Assembly: GCF_023276375.1 (NCBI RefSeq)
Contig: NZ_JALLPK010000001.1
Coordinates: 2,728,001-2,792,000 of the forward strand
Source: Halocatena marina
Lineage (GTDB): Archaea > Halobacteriota > Halobacteria > Halobacteriales > Haloarculaceae
Length of the DNA: 64,000 nucleotides
Reading direction: 5' to 3'
A model generated the notes under the pieces. It was given only the letters and a program-made list of their open reading frames with translations, made no database searches and was not told the DNA's origin. Positions 1-9,423 of this stretch are shown here, in pieces (positions within the stretch are counted from its first letter, which is position 1; every line of letters starts with the position of its first letter). Made by a program: the position numbers and the translations under genes.

Positions 1-456
1 TGGAAGACCGAGGACCGCAAGAGCAGCATCGGATTCGTCCACGGATGAGTCCTCATCAGATAGATCGAAAGTCGGTGTCTCGAACGGAAGACGGTTCCCG
101 AGGTAGATCCCTGGCATCTCGTGTTCGACGAGAACTGCGTGCGTCGATGAGTGTTCGATGGCGTAGAATGCGCGGGCGTCGAACGTGATAGCAACGTCGC
201 GGTTCGGGAGATAGAACTCGACAGGCTGTTCATCGATGAGATGGTCTTCGACGAACGGTTCATCGATTGCGTGGAGATACTGTCGAATTTCCGTCCGACG
301 GCGACCCTCGCCACTTCTGACCGCCCCGCCGGTTGTCCGGTCGGGGAAAAAATACGCCCCGAGTATAAAGACGCCTGCGACGACAGCACTCACTATGAGT
401 CCGAGGAGTATACCGGAGAGCAGCCAATCGGGGATGTCTACCGGGACCAGTTGCAC
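1..456 (-). CDS. Membrane-anchored conserved protein, 3' part outside window
   Basis: The reading frame runs off the left edge, so only about 152 N-terminal residues are visible. A GTG at 454-456 is the first usable start; an in-frame TAA lies four codons upstream. The N-terminus (VQLVPVDIPDW) leads into one hydrophobic segment (LLSGILLGLIVSAVVAGVFI, about residues 12-31), then a soluble, moderately acidic part with beta-rich stretches. I do not recognise the family. It lies downstream of the translation cluster on the same strand, 141 bases after the PAC2 gene, and could be read from the same transcript. Confidence 0.6.
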   Translation of the reverse strand, partial: MQLVPVDIPDWLLSGILLGLIVSAVVAGVFILGAYFFPDRTTGGAVRSGEGRRRTEIRQYLHAIDEPFVEDHLIDEQPVEFYLPNRDVAITFDARAFYAIEHSSTHAVLVEHEMPGIYLGNRLPFETPTFDLSDEDSSVDESDAALAVLGLP

Positions 457-597
457 AAGACACAGTTAGTGGAGCGAGCGTAAGAACTCCCCGATGCTAC
501 ACGATCACACACATGAACAGCAACCAACGAACAGTGGATGGTGACAAATGAAACATGAGGATCAATGAGAACGTGTCTTCAGCACACTGCTGTCAGA

Positions 598-1386
598 TCA
601 ACCGATATATCGCAAGTCGTCGTCGGTCGGTGCTGGTCCTTGTTCCATCTCCCGAATTTTCGTCACGACCTCTTCCATTTCCTCGGCGCGTTCTTCGAGT
701 GACTCGTAGCCGACTTCGAAATCGAGAATAGTTTCGAGGACTTCGAGGACAGCCTGCGCGCTTTTTGGATCGACGAGATAGCCGCTTGTTTCACCCATGA
801 GGCAGGCTGCATCGAGTCCACGGCGCTCGCCCATTCCGAGTAAGAGTCCGCTCACGCCGACGATCCCGCCAGCGGGTTCGTCCTCTCGGAACTCGACCGT
901 ATCGGACAGCTCCTCAATGAGCTCCGCAGAAGAGGCAGCACCAATGACGCTGTACTCCTCGATGAGCTCGCCTGTTGGGACGCCACCGAGTGTGAACGCG
1001 CGTTCGACGTCGTACTCCGCTGCGATGTCGAGAATCGAATCCGTGAGCCGGTAGTGTCCTGTCGAATCCTGTGCTTGGTGGTCACCAGTCAGCACAAGCA
1101 GATCAGCGTCGATAGCCTCGCCTGATTCTTGCTCGTCCTCTTGCAATGGTGTAGAGAGATCGACCGCGTGAAATTCGAGACACGCGAGCTGTGTACGTCC
1201 ATCTTCGATGGTGACCTGTGGTGGGAAATGCTCCGAATACAGGCGGCTGATAAGTGTATTATTGAACTCCTCTAGTAGATGTTCGGCGGCGAGCTTGCCA
1301 ACGTGACCGACACCAGGGAGCCCTTCGATAAGAACGGGAGAATTCATATCCGGTTGGGCAACCGTCTCGATATCGAACTCGTCCAT
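598..1386 (-). CDS. PAC2 family proteasome-assembly-chaperone-like protein
   Basis: 262 residues, the usual length of archaeal PAC2 proteins. The N-terminal signature (SPVLIEGLPGVGHVGKLAAE, about residues 16-35) and the central DLLVLTGDHQ strand are typical. The C-terminus is a charged helix (about residues 220-250) with the look of a coiled coil. Related eukaryotic PAC2 proteins help assemble the proteasome alpha ring; the archaeal substrate is not settled, so the role here is inferred from family. It is the last gene of the L44e-S27e-aIF2alpha-Nop10 cluster, five bases after nop10, which suggests co-transcription with translation genes. Confidence 0.9.
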   Translation of the reverse strand: MDEFDIETVAQPDMNSPVLIEGLPGVGHVGKLAAEHLLEEFNNTLISRLYSEHFPPQVTIEDGRTQLACLEFHAVDLSTPLQEDEQESGEAIDADLLVLTGDHQAQDSTGHYRLTDSILDIAAEYDVERAFTLGGVPTGELIEEYSVIGAASSAELIEELSDTVEFREDEPAGGIVGVSGLLLGMGERRGLDAACLMGETSGYLVDPKSAQAVLEVLETILDFEVGYESLEERAEEMEEVVTKIREMEQGPAPTDDDLRYIG

Positions 1387-1391
1387 GCAGC

Positions 1392-1574
1392 CTACTCGTG
1401 TGCTCGCCGCTTAAGTGCACGTCGGTACTCGCCGTAGCGGTCTGTGGGATCATACGGCGCTGGTGCGCTGTTGACCGCGTCACTACCACAGACAGGACAG
1501 GTCGAGGCGAGCGTGTACACTGGACCGTCGTGGTGCTCTTGCCATGACGCACAGACACGAATATCCGAAATCAT
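1392..1574 (-). CDS. nop10: H/ACA ribonucleoprotein component Nop10
   Basis: A 60-residue zinc-ribbon protein. It keeps the TCPVCGSDA ribbon half, the APAPYDPTDRYGEYRR motif that binds Cbf5, and a basic C-terminus (ALKRRAHE). Nop10 supports Cbf5 in the H/ACA complex that makes pseudouridine in rRNA under guide RNA. The first zinc-binding pair is degenerate: there is one cysteine (C8) near the N-terminus in place of a CxxC, which is common in archaeal Nop10. It sits between aIF2alpha (31 bases upstream) and the PAC2 gene, the conserved archaeal order. Confidence 0.95.
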   Translation of the reverse strand: MISDIRVCASWQEHHDGPVYTLASTCPVCGSDAVNSAPAPYDPTDRYGEYRRALKRRAHE

Positions 1575-1605
1575 CTCATACTACGATCTATTCTGGGTCT
1601 GTCGA

Positions 1606-2406
1606 TTATTCTGCTTCAGTCTGTCGCTCTCGGTGGAAGTCTGCAGTTCCACCGCGCTCCTCAATGACTGCCCGCGCTCGTTCGACGGTTTCTGTAAGCT
1701 CATCCTCTGCAACTTTATACGACGGCGCGCGCACTTTGATGCGGTACTCTGGCGAACCGACGTACGTCACACCGAGTTCGACTTCGTCCGATACCTCTCC
1801 ATTTCCTTCGGCACTCTCGAGTGCCGCACGAACATCATCGACGCCATTGGGATTAGACGAGCGGAGATGGACGTAGCCGGTCACCGTAACATACGGAACA
1901 GAGACGTTCTCGCGTGCAGTGTCGACGATAGTTGTGATCTCCTCGTCAGTGAGATCGGTCTCGGAGAGCGTGTCTTCGCCGTGGATCGCCGCCTGCTCGA
2001 AGCCCTCATACAGCGTACCGAAGACAGAGAGCAACTCGTTTGCGACCGTCCCGTACTGCTCGTCACTCACGTCCTCCCCGAACGCGAGGGTCATCCATTT
2101 GTCCGCCTTCTGCTCGTTTTTCCACTCTTGGATCTTCTCAGAGCGCTGGTGGTCGTTAACGTCCTTGACCGAGAGATCGATCTGCTGGGCACTCTCATCG
2201 ACATCAAGCACTTTGCACACGACCGTCTCGCCCGTATTGACGTGGTCACGGATGTTCTTGATCCACCCGCTTGCTACCTCGCTGATGTGGACGAGTCCAC
2301 GGCGATCTGTGTACTCTAATAGATCCACGAACACCCCAAAATCCTCGATTTCGTCAACCCGGCCGACGACGAGATCGCCCGGATCGGGCCAGCCTGTGTA
2401 CTTCAT
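1606..2406 (-). CDS. eif2a: Translation initiation factor aIF2 subunit alpha
   Basis: 266 residues, full length. Residues about 8-85 form the S1 RNA-binding domain ([20 protein letters not shown], then [20 protein letters not shown]), followed by the helical middle domain ([20 protein letters not shown]) and the C-terminal alpha/beta domain that contacts the gamma subunit. aIF2 delivers initiator Met-tRNA to the small subunit. Upstream are S27e and L44e, 161 bases away; downstream is nop10. The ATG at 2404-2406 gives the family N-terminus ([13 protein letters not shown]), so the start is firm. Confidence 0.96.
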   Translation of the reverse strand: MKYTGWPDPGDLVVGRVDEIEDFGVFVDLLEYTDRRGLVHISEVASGWIKNIRDHVNTGETVVCKVLDVDESAQQIDLSVKDVNDHQRSEKIQEWKNEQKADKWMTLAFGEDVSDEQYGTVANELLSVFGTLYEGFEQAAIHGEDTLSETDLTDEEITTIVDTARENVSVPYVTVTGYVHLRSSNPNGVDDVRAALESAEGNGEVSDEVELGVTYVGSPEYRIKVRAPSYKVAEDELTETVERARAVIEERGGTADFHRERQTEAE

Positions 2407-2567
2407 GCATCTGGCTTACAGTCTGATGGGAATAAAGGCACCGTATACCACCAACGGCACCTCCTGAACGAAGTGGTTTGCCCAACTGGATCAACCACTG
2501 ATCGAAGAATAGAACGGCTTGGTTCGATCAACCGCAGACCGATACCGACGCGTGAGAAGAGAGCCGA

Positions 2568-2753
2568 TCAAGCGTGTTCTGCACGCCGTTCGACTGTCTC
2601 GGTGACCTCACCTTCGATGACGGCTTTGCCTCCTGTGGGCCGTGCTAAGACGTGTCCACAGACCGCGCACGCGACTTCGGTCGCAGCCTTACCGTAGATG
2701 ATCTGTTCGTTCTCACAGTCCGGGCACGTCACTCGGTAGAAGCGTCCAGACAT
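2568..2753 (-). CDS. rps27e: 30S ribosomal protein S27e
   Basis: 61 residues with a C4 zinc finger (CPDCEN ... CAVCG) spaced as in archaeal S27e. The frame is open further upstream, but the extension overlaps L44e and has no family match; the ATG at 2751-2753 gives the standard N-terminus MSGRFYRVTCPDC. It begins two bases after the L44e stop codon, so the two are surely co-transcribed. The C-terminal GEVTETVERRAEHA is typical of haloarchaeal versions. Confidence 0.95.
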   Translation of the reverse strand: MSGRFYRVTCPDCENEQIIYGKAATEVACAVCGHVLARPTGGKAVIEGEVTETVERRAEHA

Positions 2754-2755
2754 GG

Positions 2756-3040
2756 TTACTCCTGAAACTCCAGACGGCCTGCGCGCCATCCCTTTCGGAG
2801 GTGAGCTTTTCCACAGTCGCTGCACCGGTACTTCAGGTTCGTCTTTTTCGTCGGTTTGTCACCACTCGGAACCTTCGAGAACTTACCAGCGTTCCCGATT
2901 CCAGACTTCTGGCGCTTTCGTTGGCGACCCTGCACCTTCGTCATGCCTGAGGAGCGACCGCTCCGCACCTTCTCAACCTCGTGCTCATGGTGCGCGTTGC
3001 AATGCGGACAGTACGTCCGAAATCGACGTGGCATCTGCAT
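2756..3040 (-). CDS. rpl44e: 50S ribosomal protein L44e
   Basis: 94 residues, the expected length. The zinc-binding cysteines appear as [10 protein letters not shown] near the N-terminus and CSDCGKAH near the C-terminus, separated by a very basic stretch ([15 protein letters not shown]) that contacts 23S rRNA. The start MQMPRRF is the usual haloarchaeal one; MPRRF at 3034 is the only close alternative. It is the first gene of the translation cluster, so the promoter should lie in 3041-3180. Confidence 0.96.
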   Translation of the reverse strand: MQMPRRFRTYCPHCNAHHEHEVEKVRSGRSSGMTKVQGRQRKRQKSGIGNAGKFSKVPSGDKPTKKTNLKYRCSDCGKAHLRKGWRAGRLEFQE

Positions 3041-3179
3041 GGTTGTTGAATCACTATTATCGACGCCACATTAAAACGCGTTTGGTTCGGAGCAGCCAGT
3101 CGATCAGATCAGACAGTTTCCTCTTACCTTCGATCACGCTGTCCGCCGTAGTGTCTGATTGTCCTGGCTAGAGAACAAA

Positions 3180-3296
3180 TGTCGACATACATGACCATAT
3201 TCAATCAATAGTATATATAGTTGAATTATTTAGTATATTATAATATTTTATATAATTACGAAATAATTAATATCTGCAATATTCTTGATTTTTTTG
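3180..3296 (+). promoter_or_regulatory. Very AT-rich upstream region of the Tat-exported hydrolase
   Basis: From about 3190 to 3296 the sequence is almost only A and T, with several TATA-like words (for example TATATATAG near 3213 and ATTTTATATAATT near 3245). It must hold the promoter of the hydrolase at 3297. Which TATA word is used cannot be told from sequence alone. Confidence 0.45.
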
Positions 3297-4199
3297 ATGC
3301 GAGAGAAACTACTTCGGCGGAGAACGTTCCTTAAACAGACAAGTGGAGCCGCAGCAGGGATTGTAGCACTACGGTCTACGAGTTCCTCGGCGCAGGGAGC
3401 AACACCGATTCCGGTGATCTCGACTCGTGGTCACTTCGACGACAGCGGATCCCTCACAGGTGGACATTCAGCGACTGGCTACGACACCGACGGGACAGTT
3501 CCAGGTGTCGACACTGGTTGTGCAAGCGACTTGCTCGTCTTCGCACACGGCTGGACCAAGGACGCCACAGACGACGAAGCAAAACAGGCTGCAGAGGCGA
3601 AAATCGAACACGCTGATGCGTCGCTCGGCGGAGCGGGGTACGGCGGGACTGTCGTCGGTTACTCGTGGGACAACAACAAAGGTGGCGGCGTGGACTTCGG
3701 CTGGGGTGAAGCACAGAGCATCGCACAGCAGAACGGTTCGAAACTCGCCCAGTTCTGTCTCGATTACAAGTACTCGTGTGGCGGAACGCTTCGTCTTGCC
3801 AGTCATTCGCTTGGAGCACAGGTCGTGTTCAGCACACTTCGGGTGCTCAATGCAACTTCATATTGGAACGACAACGGCTACCAGATCGATTCAGCGCACT
3901 TCCTCGGGGCGGCGACCGACAACGAAGTACCATCCCAAGAGGACATGGATAGCTACAACGCGGTTGCTAACGAAACGGTCGGGACGTTCAACTACTACAG
4001 CGAAGAGGACGACACACTGGAGTGGATTTACAACACCATCGAGTTCGACCAAGCACTCGGTGAGACAGGAGTCGAAGACGGCAACACGCCGCCTCCGAAC
4101 TACACCGACTTCGACGCGACTGGGCAAGTCGGTAACAACCACTCGGGCTATCTTGACAACGTTTCCGACGAAGTTGTGGCCCACATCAACACGGTCTAG
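3297..4199 (+). CDS. Tat-exported alpha/beta hydrolase (lipase-like)
   Basis: 300 residues from the ATG at 3297; the earlier TTG at 3285 adds only four residues. The N-terminus is a twin-arginine signal (RRRTFLKQTSGAAAG, about residues 7-21) followed by a short hydrophobic run and SSSAQGA, so export in folded form is expected. The hydrolase core shows an oxyanion-type HGW (residues 84-86) and the nucleophile elbow ASHSLGA with Ser171. A pair of cysteines (Cys154, Cys161) could form a disulfide outside the cell. The substrate is unknown. It is convergent with the next gene, with two bases between them. Confidence 0.75.
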   Translation: MREKLLRRRTFLKQTSGAAAGIVALRSTSSSAQGATPIPVISTRGHFDDSGSLTGGHSATGYDTDGTVPGVDTGCASDLLVFAHGWTKDATDDEAKQAAEAKIEHADASLGGAGYGGTVVGYSWDNNKGGGVDFGWGEAQSIAQQNGSKLAQFCLDYKYSCGGTLRLASHSLGAQVVFSTLRVLNATSYWNDNGYQIDSAHFLGAATDNEVPSQEDMDSYNAVANETVGTFNYYSEEDDTLEWIYNTIEFDQALGETGVEDGNTPPPNYTDFDATGQVGNNHSGYLDNVSDEVVAHINTV

Positions 4200-4201
4200 C
4201 G

Positions 4202-5191
4202 TTATTCACCAGTAAGCGCCTCGCTGCCTGGGGCGATATCGATGTACTCCCCGAGGTCGCGCTCGCGCGCTTTTTCATAGAGCATGTACGCAGACGCGAC
4301 GGTCTCGATTGCGGTTCCACCGCTGTCGAAGATCGTTATTTCCTCGTCACTCGTCCGTCCAGCGACGTCACCGGCGAGTACTTGCCCGAGATCACCGTGG
4401 ATGTGATCCTCTGTGAGTCCACGCTCGTCCATCGCTTGCATGAATGCGCCAGCATCGCTCGTCGCACGATCGTAGAGATCTGGAACGTACGTCGAGCGCT
4501 CAATAACAGTCGCGTCGAGCTCTCGGGCGTTCGGATCGTACTGCCCCATTGCAGTGACATGAGTCCCTGGTTCGAGTCGTTCACCGTCGAAGACTGGTTC
4601 TGTATCGTTTGTAGCAGTGATGAGCACGTCTACTCCCTCGAGGACGGCATCGCTCGATGCGACTGCGCCAACAGAGGCGTCGTACTGCTCGTTCATCTCC
4701 CCCACAAAGCGTTCGCGGCTCTCTTTCGTCGGCGAATAGACGTTGACAGTTCCGAAATCGCGCACGGTCATCGCCGCGTGTACTTGGCCACGGGCCTGCG
4801 CACCGCTTCCAATGACACCGAGCGTCCGCGCGTCCTCACGAGCAAGAGCATCGATGGCAACTGCACCGACGGCACCGGTTTTGTATGGATTGAGGCTCGC
4901 ACCATCAAGAAGTGCGAGTGGACGACCGCTCTCGGCGTCGAACAGCGGAAGGAAAAAGTGTACGTCGCGATCGTCGAACCCCGCTGCGTATGTGTAGCCA
5001 CCCATTGCGCCCGTCTCGGGAAGAATAGCAAGATAGCCCGTAAGCATCCCCGCTGGATCGTCGTGAACGAGTTTCGTCCGCGGGGCTGCCGGACCCTGCT
5101 GACGATAACCCTCACGAACAGCCGTCACGTACTCCGCAGGTGTCGCCAGACCCGCGAGTTCTTCGCTGGTCAGAAACAACGTCTTCGTCAT
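4202..5191 (-). CDS. Ornithine cyclodeaminase / mu-crystallin family (alanine-dehydrogenase-like) enzyme
   Basis: 329 residues from MTKTLFLTSEE; an in-frame start nine bases upstream (MAY) is less likely. The Rossmann NAD(P) site is GVIGSGAQARGQVHA, preceded by the substrate-binding region with an RTKLVHDD arginine-lysine motif and LDGASLNPYKTGA. Members act as archaeal alanine dehydrogenase, ornithine cyclodeaminase or imine reductases; sequence alone cannot choose. The C-terminal FDSGGTAIETVASAYM is typical. It is followed by a small membrane-protein gene on the same strand upstream and converges with the hydrolase. Confidence 0.88.
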   Translation of the reverse strand: MTKTLFLTSEELAGLATPAEYVTAVREGYRQQGPAAPRTKLVHDDPAGMLTGYLAILPETGAMGGYTYAAGFDDRDVHFFLPLFDAESGRPLALLDGASLNPYKTGAVGAVAIDALAREDARTLGVIGSGAQARGQVHAAMTVRDFGTVNVYSPTKESRERFVGEMNEQYDASVGAVASSDAVLEGVDVLITATNDTEPVFDGERLEPGTHVTAMGQYDPNARELDATVIERSTYVPDLYDRATSDAGAFMQAMDERGLTEDHIHGDLGQVLAGDVAGRTSDEEITIFDSGGTAIETVASAYMLYEKARERDLGEYIDIAPGSEALTGE

Positions 5192-5245
5192 ATATGCCAC
5201 AAGAAGCGGTGATGGCTTAGTGTTGATGCCCGATACGATCGATCG

Positions 5246-5473
5246 TTAATCGGCGTTAACGGACGCAATGTCAGTATGGGAAGACGACTGTTCTGTCGGT
5301 GTCGGATCAGTTGGCGCGCGGACGAACAGTGCATGTCCCATGAACAGAACAGCAATCGTTGCAGCCACTGTTATGGCGAGCGTCAGCTCAACGCCGGCAA
5401 CGGTCAATGCACCGGAAACACCGGCGAGTGAAAGCGGAATAAGGCCAAGGACGATATCGTAGTACCCAGTCAT
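5246..5473 (-). CDS. Small two-helix membrane protein
   Basis: 75 residues with two hydrophobic helices (about residues 5-24 and 29-50) and a polar, Thr/Ser/Pro-rich tail ending SVNAD. No catalytic motif is visible. Similar short membrane proteins are common and of unknown role in haloarchaea. It lies 54 bases upstream of the ornithine-cyclodeaminase-like gene on the same strand, so the two may form a transcript. The reading frame has typical haloarchaeal third-position G/C, which supports its being real. Confidence 0.65.
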   Translation of the reverse strand: MTGYYDIVLGLIPLSLAGVSGALTVAGVELTLAITVAATIAVLFMGHALFVRAPTDPTPTEQSSSHTDIASVNAD

Positions 5474-5981
5474 CGTCTACCATAACGTAGTGCTTCCATC
5501 ATTTATAAATCTTTCCACGTCACCAACCTGTATCATCCAATGTAGCCATGACATACCCCCACACAAATACCTGCAAATCCATCTCATAAGTTATGAGCTG
5601 GTTTTGTAGTTCAACCGGCCGCAGTCGGGCGTTTTTCAGAGTATATATGCATTTTGCATCGAGTTCGCTTTTGCAATAACAATCATTAACAATTGTGAGT
5701 GGTTAGGGGCCAACCAATTGATGGAGACTACGTAAGGTCGTACACACCAACAACTCCATTCGAACCATTCACAGGCGATTCGAGAACCTCCTCGCGTTGG
5801 TCACTGTTCCGGTTCAATTGCCGAACAGATACTCGAAACACCGACTCCACACATTCGCAGCCAGATCAGCAACCAACGAAGAAAATCTTTGGAAATAGCC
5901 TCTATGAACACCGAGTTCCCGCATGCGGATGAGTGTTGTTGTTTACGTAAGTTTGAAGCGCGCTTGCAATGATAGATTGGT
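5474..5981. other. 508-base intergenic region between divergent genes
   Basis: This lies between the small membrane protein (minus) and the MFS transporter (plus). It is AT-rich in places (for example around 5500-5520 and 5640-5690). Open frames here have poor codon use and no recognisable motif. I see no RNA gene or repeat; it presumably holds two promoters. Confidence 0.5.
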
Positions 5982-7277
5982 GTGAATCGGAACGATCGAG
6001 CAATCACGGGGTTAGTCATGCTCGCTCATTCGCTTGTCCACACCTACGAGTTCGTCTTCCCCGTATTCATCCCGCTTTGGCTGTCACAGTTCGGAACGAC
6101 AGAGGCAATCGTCGGTGCCATTGTCGGCATCGGGCTCTCGTTGTTCGGACTGGGAGCACCGCTGGCGGGTGTACTCACCGACCGTCGCGGATCGAAACCA
6201 CTCATCCTCGCCTGTCTATTCGGGATGGGTGGCTCGTTCGTTTTGCTCGGTCTTTCATCGACGATTGCCGGACTCATTGGCATCAGTCAGCTATCAATGT
6301 CTGGAATAGCGATACCAACCGAACTTGGTGTCGTCACGATTGCACTGATTGTCTGGGGCGTTTCTGCAAGCCTCTATCATCCTGCGGGACTGTCTCTCAT
6401 CACCAGAGGCGTCGAAGCGCGCGGAAGTGCCTTCGCGTACCACGGCACGGCGGGCAATATTGGCACTGCTCTTGGTCCGCTTCTTGCCACCATCCTCCTG
6501 TTCTTTCTGAGCAATAACTGGCGCATCGTCGCCCTCATTCTCGCAGTTCCCGCACTCGTTGGTGTGGCGTACGCTGTTCGTATCAACGTAAACGAGACCG
6601 CTGCCGTCTCGACCGCGACCGATGGAGGGTCCGAGACAGAGAGCGGCATCTCATCACTGTCCGAGTTCTTCTCGCTCTCGAAGACGCTGCTTGCCAGTGC
6701 GTTCCTCGTTGTGTTTAGTATCGTGATGTTTTCTGGGCTGTACTACCGTGGCGTTCTCACATTTTTGCCGTCGCTCCTCGGAGATATCGGGATCATTGCA
6801 CCAATTGAATTCTACGGACGAACGATCGAGCCGGCGAACTACCTCTATACGGGGCTTCTCGCAACGGGTGTCGGTGGCCAGTACGTTGGCGGGAAACTCA
6901 CCGACAGAATTCCCGTTGAGCTGGGTCTCACAGTGGGATACGCGGCGTTCGGTGTCGTTGCACTCGCGTTTCTCCCCATCACGGCCCTCGGGCTAATTCC
7001 ATTTGTGCTCCTCTTAGCGCTGCTCGGGTTCGTCCTCTTTTTCGTCCAGCCGTTTTACCAAGCAACAGTCGCAGACTACACTCCTGCCTCAGTGCGTGGA
7101 CTGTCCTACGGGTACACGTATCTCGGTGTATTCGGCATCGGTGCGCTCGGAACGCCGCTCGCAGGTGCAGCACTCACGTATCTTTCACTCCCATATTTGT
7201 TTGGACTCCTCGCCGTAATCGGAGGAGCGGCTGCTGGACTCAGCCTGTATTTGCTCACCGCAGAACGAAACCGTTGA
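5982..7277 (+). CDS. Major facilitator superfamily transporter
   Basis: 431 residues with about twelve hydrophobic segments. The loop after the second helix carries an MFS motif A-like sequence (APLAGVLTDRRGSKPL), and the N-terminal TYEFVFPVFIPLW region fits MFS proteins of the FsrR-like type. The two six-helix halves are joined by a polar loop near residues 205-225 (ATDGGSETESG). The GTG at 5982 is chosen because it places the first helix at the correct distance. The transported compound is unknown; drug or small-solute export is possible. It stands alone. Confidence 0.85.
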   Translation: MNRNDRAITGLVMLAHSLVHTYEFVFPVFIPLWLSQFGTTEAIVGAIVGIGLSLFGLGAPLAGVLTDRRGSKPLILACLFGMGGSFVLLGLSSTIAGLIGISQLSMSGIAIPTELGVVTIALIVWGVSASLYHPAGLSLITRGVEARGSAFAYHGTAGNIGTALGPLLATILLFFLSNNWRIVALILAVPALVGVAYAVRINVNETAAVSTATDGGSETESGISSLSEFFSLSKTLLASAFLVVFSIVMFSGLYYRGVLTFLPSLLGDIGIIAPIEFYGRTIEPANYLYTGLLATGVGGQYVGGKLTDRIPVELGLTVGYAAFGVVALAFLPITALGLIPFVLLLALLGFVLFFVQPFYQATVADYTPASVRGLSYGYTYLGVFGIGALGTPLAGAALTYLSLPYLFGLLAVIGGAAAGLSLYLLTAERNR

Positions 7278-7297
7278 TCTGATGTCCTAGATACCGA

Positions 7298-7711
7298 TTA
7301 CCAGATGCTGACCACAATCCGCCACGGAACGAGTAGTACGAGACCGACACCAATCGAAACGAGCACGAATGTGACGGCGAAATCGCCGTGGAACACTGAC
7401 GTGGCGCGAAGAGCTTGTCCGATTACTGCTGCGAGGATCCACGTACCACCAGCCACCAGTGCTGCCTGTTTCGGAGACTCGCGCGCAGCGTGACTGTACG
7501 CACCGAGCACGAGAGCAGCGAGAATCCACCCAATGTAGAAGGGGACTGCTGTACCGACGATTCGCTCTGGATGCGATCCCAAATAACTGACCGAGTAGTG
7601 ACTGAGTTCGCCCGCGAGAACGAACAGCCCTATGAGCGCAGCATCACCGATCGCTACCCCAAAGCTCCGTGAGGAGAAATCGACCCGCCCTACTCCCGTT
7701 GTGGTGCTCAT
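7298..7711 (-). CDS. DUF3054 domain membrane protein
   Basis: 137 residues from the ATG at 7709-7711 (MSTTTGVGRVDF), a normal length for DUF3054. Four hydrophobic segments are visible: AIGDAALIGLFVLAG, GTAVPFYIGWILAALVLG, AALVAGGTWILAAVIGQAL and FAVTFVLVSIGVGLVLLV. The frame is open another 60 codons upstream with alternative starts at 7771 and 7843, but that part has no membrane character and would run into the divergent GNAT promoter. Function is unknown. It is convergent with the MFS gene (20 bases). Confidence 0.8.
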   Translation of the reverse strand: MSTTTGVGRVDFSSRSFGVAIGDAALIGLFVLAGELSHYSVSYLGSHPERIVGTAVPFYIGWILAALVLGAYSHAARESPKQAALVAGGTWILAAVIGQALRATSVFHGDFAVTFVLVSIGVGLVLLVPWRIVVSIW

Positions 7712-7848
7712 GGCTGTCAGTACCACCGGACTCCACTCATACGTTCTGGTCCGTTCTGCTTCATCCGTCATATACAATAGATCACAGAACTCCCTCTCGA
7801 TCGTTCCGGAGCAGAGACCACATAGTTCTCGCTCACTAATCATCGTGT

Positions 7849-8379
7849 ATGGAGTACGCCGTGCTCGGGTGGCCGCCGGACGGACCGACACTCCGTCTCG
7901 ATTATCGCCGATTCGGCTACGCTGGGAAGTTCGTCATGACGAACACCGGAAAGGCGATCGCACGCGATAGCGACGGCGAGCAAGAGCCGCTCGCAGCGGT
8001 CGCGTTCAACGAAGATCGGACCGACCCGAACACGCTTTGGCTCCGGTATATCACTACTCGACGAGATCGCAGAGGAGAGGGCATCGGCGCGCGGCTCGCG
8101 GCGTTTATCACCAACCAAGCCCACGAACGCGGCTACGACCGAGTTGTGATCGCTGTCAACAATCCGTTTGCCTATCACGCGTTGTTCAAAGCCGGATTCG
8201 GATTCACCGGAGAACGAACCGGTATCGCCGAACTGGTACTCGAACACCCGAGCAACACGAAACGCTATCACGCGGGACTCGACATATTCTGCGAGCGCGA
8301 TCTCACCGAGGACGAACGAGCGTTTCTCGACACGAAATCCAAAGAAGGGCCGCCGAGCGTTGTCCCACCAGAGGGTTAA
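7849..8379 (+). CDS. GNAT family N-acetyltransferase
   Basis: 176 residues. The acetyl-CoA-binding motif A is clear: a strand LWLRYITTRRDRRGEGIGARL, about residues 63-83, with the R-R-G-E-G-I-G pyrophosphate loop, then motif B (YDRVVIAVNNPFAYHALFKAGF). The acceptor cannot be predicted. The C-terminal extension after residue 135 (DIFCERDLTEDERAFL) is haloarchaeal in character. It ends 26 bases before the FEN1 gene on the same strand, so the two may be co-transcribed. Confidence 0.88.
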   Translation: MEYAVLGWPPDGPTLRLDYRRFGYAGKFVMTNTGKAIARDSDGEQEPLAAVAFNEDRTDPNTLWLRYITTRRDRRGEGIGARLAAFITNQAHERGYDRVVIAVNNPFAYHALFKAGFGFTGERTGIAELVLEHPSNTKRYHAGLDIFCERDLTEDERAFLDTKSKEGPPSVVPPEG

Positions 8380-8405
8380 AGCGTTACTCGGCATAGATTC
8401 GAGCA

Positions 8406-9380
8406 ATGGGAAACGCATCGCTCAGGGATATTGCGGCTATCGACGAGGTCTCGTTCGACTCACTCGATGGAGTCGTCGCTGTTGACGCGCACAATTGGCT
8501 CTATCGGTATCTCACGACAACGGTCAGATTCACCAACAGTGACGTTTATACGACAGAAGACGGAGCAGAGGTCGCAAATCTGATCGGAGTTGTTCGCGGA
8601 CTGCCGAAGTTTTTCGAGAACGATCTCACCCCTGTCTTCATCTTCGATGGGGGCGTCACGGATCTCAAAAGCGACGAGGTACAGGCGCGTCGGGAACAGC
8701 GCCAGCAGTACGAAGAGCAGCTCGAAACGGCCCGCAAAGAGGGCGACGCGACTGAGGTTGCACTGCTCGAATCGCGCACACAACGCCTGACGAACGTCAT
8801 CCAAGAGACGACCCGCGAGCTTCTCTCGTTGCTCGATGTACCGGTCGTCGAAGCTCCCGCAGAAGGTGAAGCACAAGCCGCCCACATGGGTCGCACAGGG
8901 GCCGTCGATTACGTCGGAAGCGAGGACTACGACACCCTCCTTTTGGGAGCCCCCCTCACGATCCGTAAGCTCACGAACTCTGGCGACCCAGAGCGCATGG
9001 ACTTCGAGGCGACGTTGGCGGAACACGACATCACGTGGGAACAGCTCGTCGATATCGGTATCCTCTGTGGAACAGACTTCAACGAAGGGATTTCCGGTAT
9101 CGGACCGAAAACGGCAGTGAAAAAAATCAACACACACGGTGATCTGTGGAGTGTGCTCGACGCCGAAGGTGAGTACATCGAACACGCTGATCTCATCCGA
9201 GAGCTGTTCTTGAACCCCGACGTGACCGACGATTATGCGTTCGAGACGGACACCTCACCAGATATCGGAGCCGCAAAAGCCTACGTTTCCGATTGGGGAA
9301 TCCCAGAGAGCAACGTCGAACGTGGATTCGAGCGCATCGAAGAATCAGTCGCCCAGACCGGACTGGACGAGTGGATGTAA
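8406..9380 (+). CDS. fen: Flap endonuclease 1
   Basis: 324 residues, full length. It cuts 5' flaps at Okazaki fragments and in repair, with PCNA. Metal-binding acidic residues are visible in [12 protein letters not shown] (N domain), [27 protein letters not shown] and the H3TH region [17 protein letters not shown] that holds the DNA. The helical arch is the charged stretch about residues 90-130 ([20 protein letters not shown]). The C-terminal tail ([11 protein letters not shown]) matches the PCNA-binding peptide type with an aromatic residue near the end. Convergent with the HTH regulator. Confidence 0.96.
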   Translation: MGNASLRDIAAIDEVSFDSLDGVVAVDAHNWLYRYLTTTVRFTNSDVYTTEDGAEVANLIGVVRGLPKFFENDLTPVFIFDGGVTDLKSDEVQARREQRQQYEEQLETARKEGDATEVALLESRTQRLTNVIQETTRELLSLLDVPVVEAPAEGEAQAAHMGRTGAVDYVGSEDYDTLLLGAPLTIRKLTNSGDPERMDFEATLAEHDITWEQLVDIGILCGTDFNEGISGIGPKTAVKKINTHGDLWSVLDAEGEYIEHADLIRELFLNPDVTDDYAFETDTSPDIGAAKAYVSDWGIPESNVERGFERIEESVAQTGLDEWM

Positions 9381-9423
9381 TTCGTTCAGTGGATACGTCC
9401 ACCCGAGCGACGACCGCAGTCGA

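Noticed and set aside
1444..2319. Long plus-strand open frame opposite aIF2-alpha
   Set aside because: It is a shadow of the aIF2-alpha gene; the minus frame has a complete family match and proper operon context.
4382..5212. 276-codon plus-strand frame opposite the ornithine cyclodeaminase-like gene
   Set aside because: Shadow frame with Cys/Arg-rich, unstructured translation; the minus strand encodes a full enzyme.
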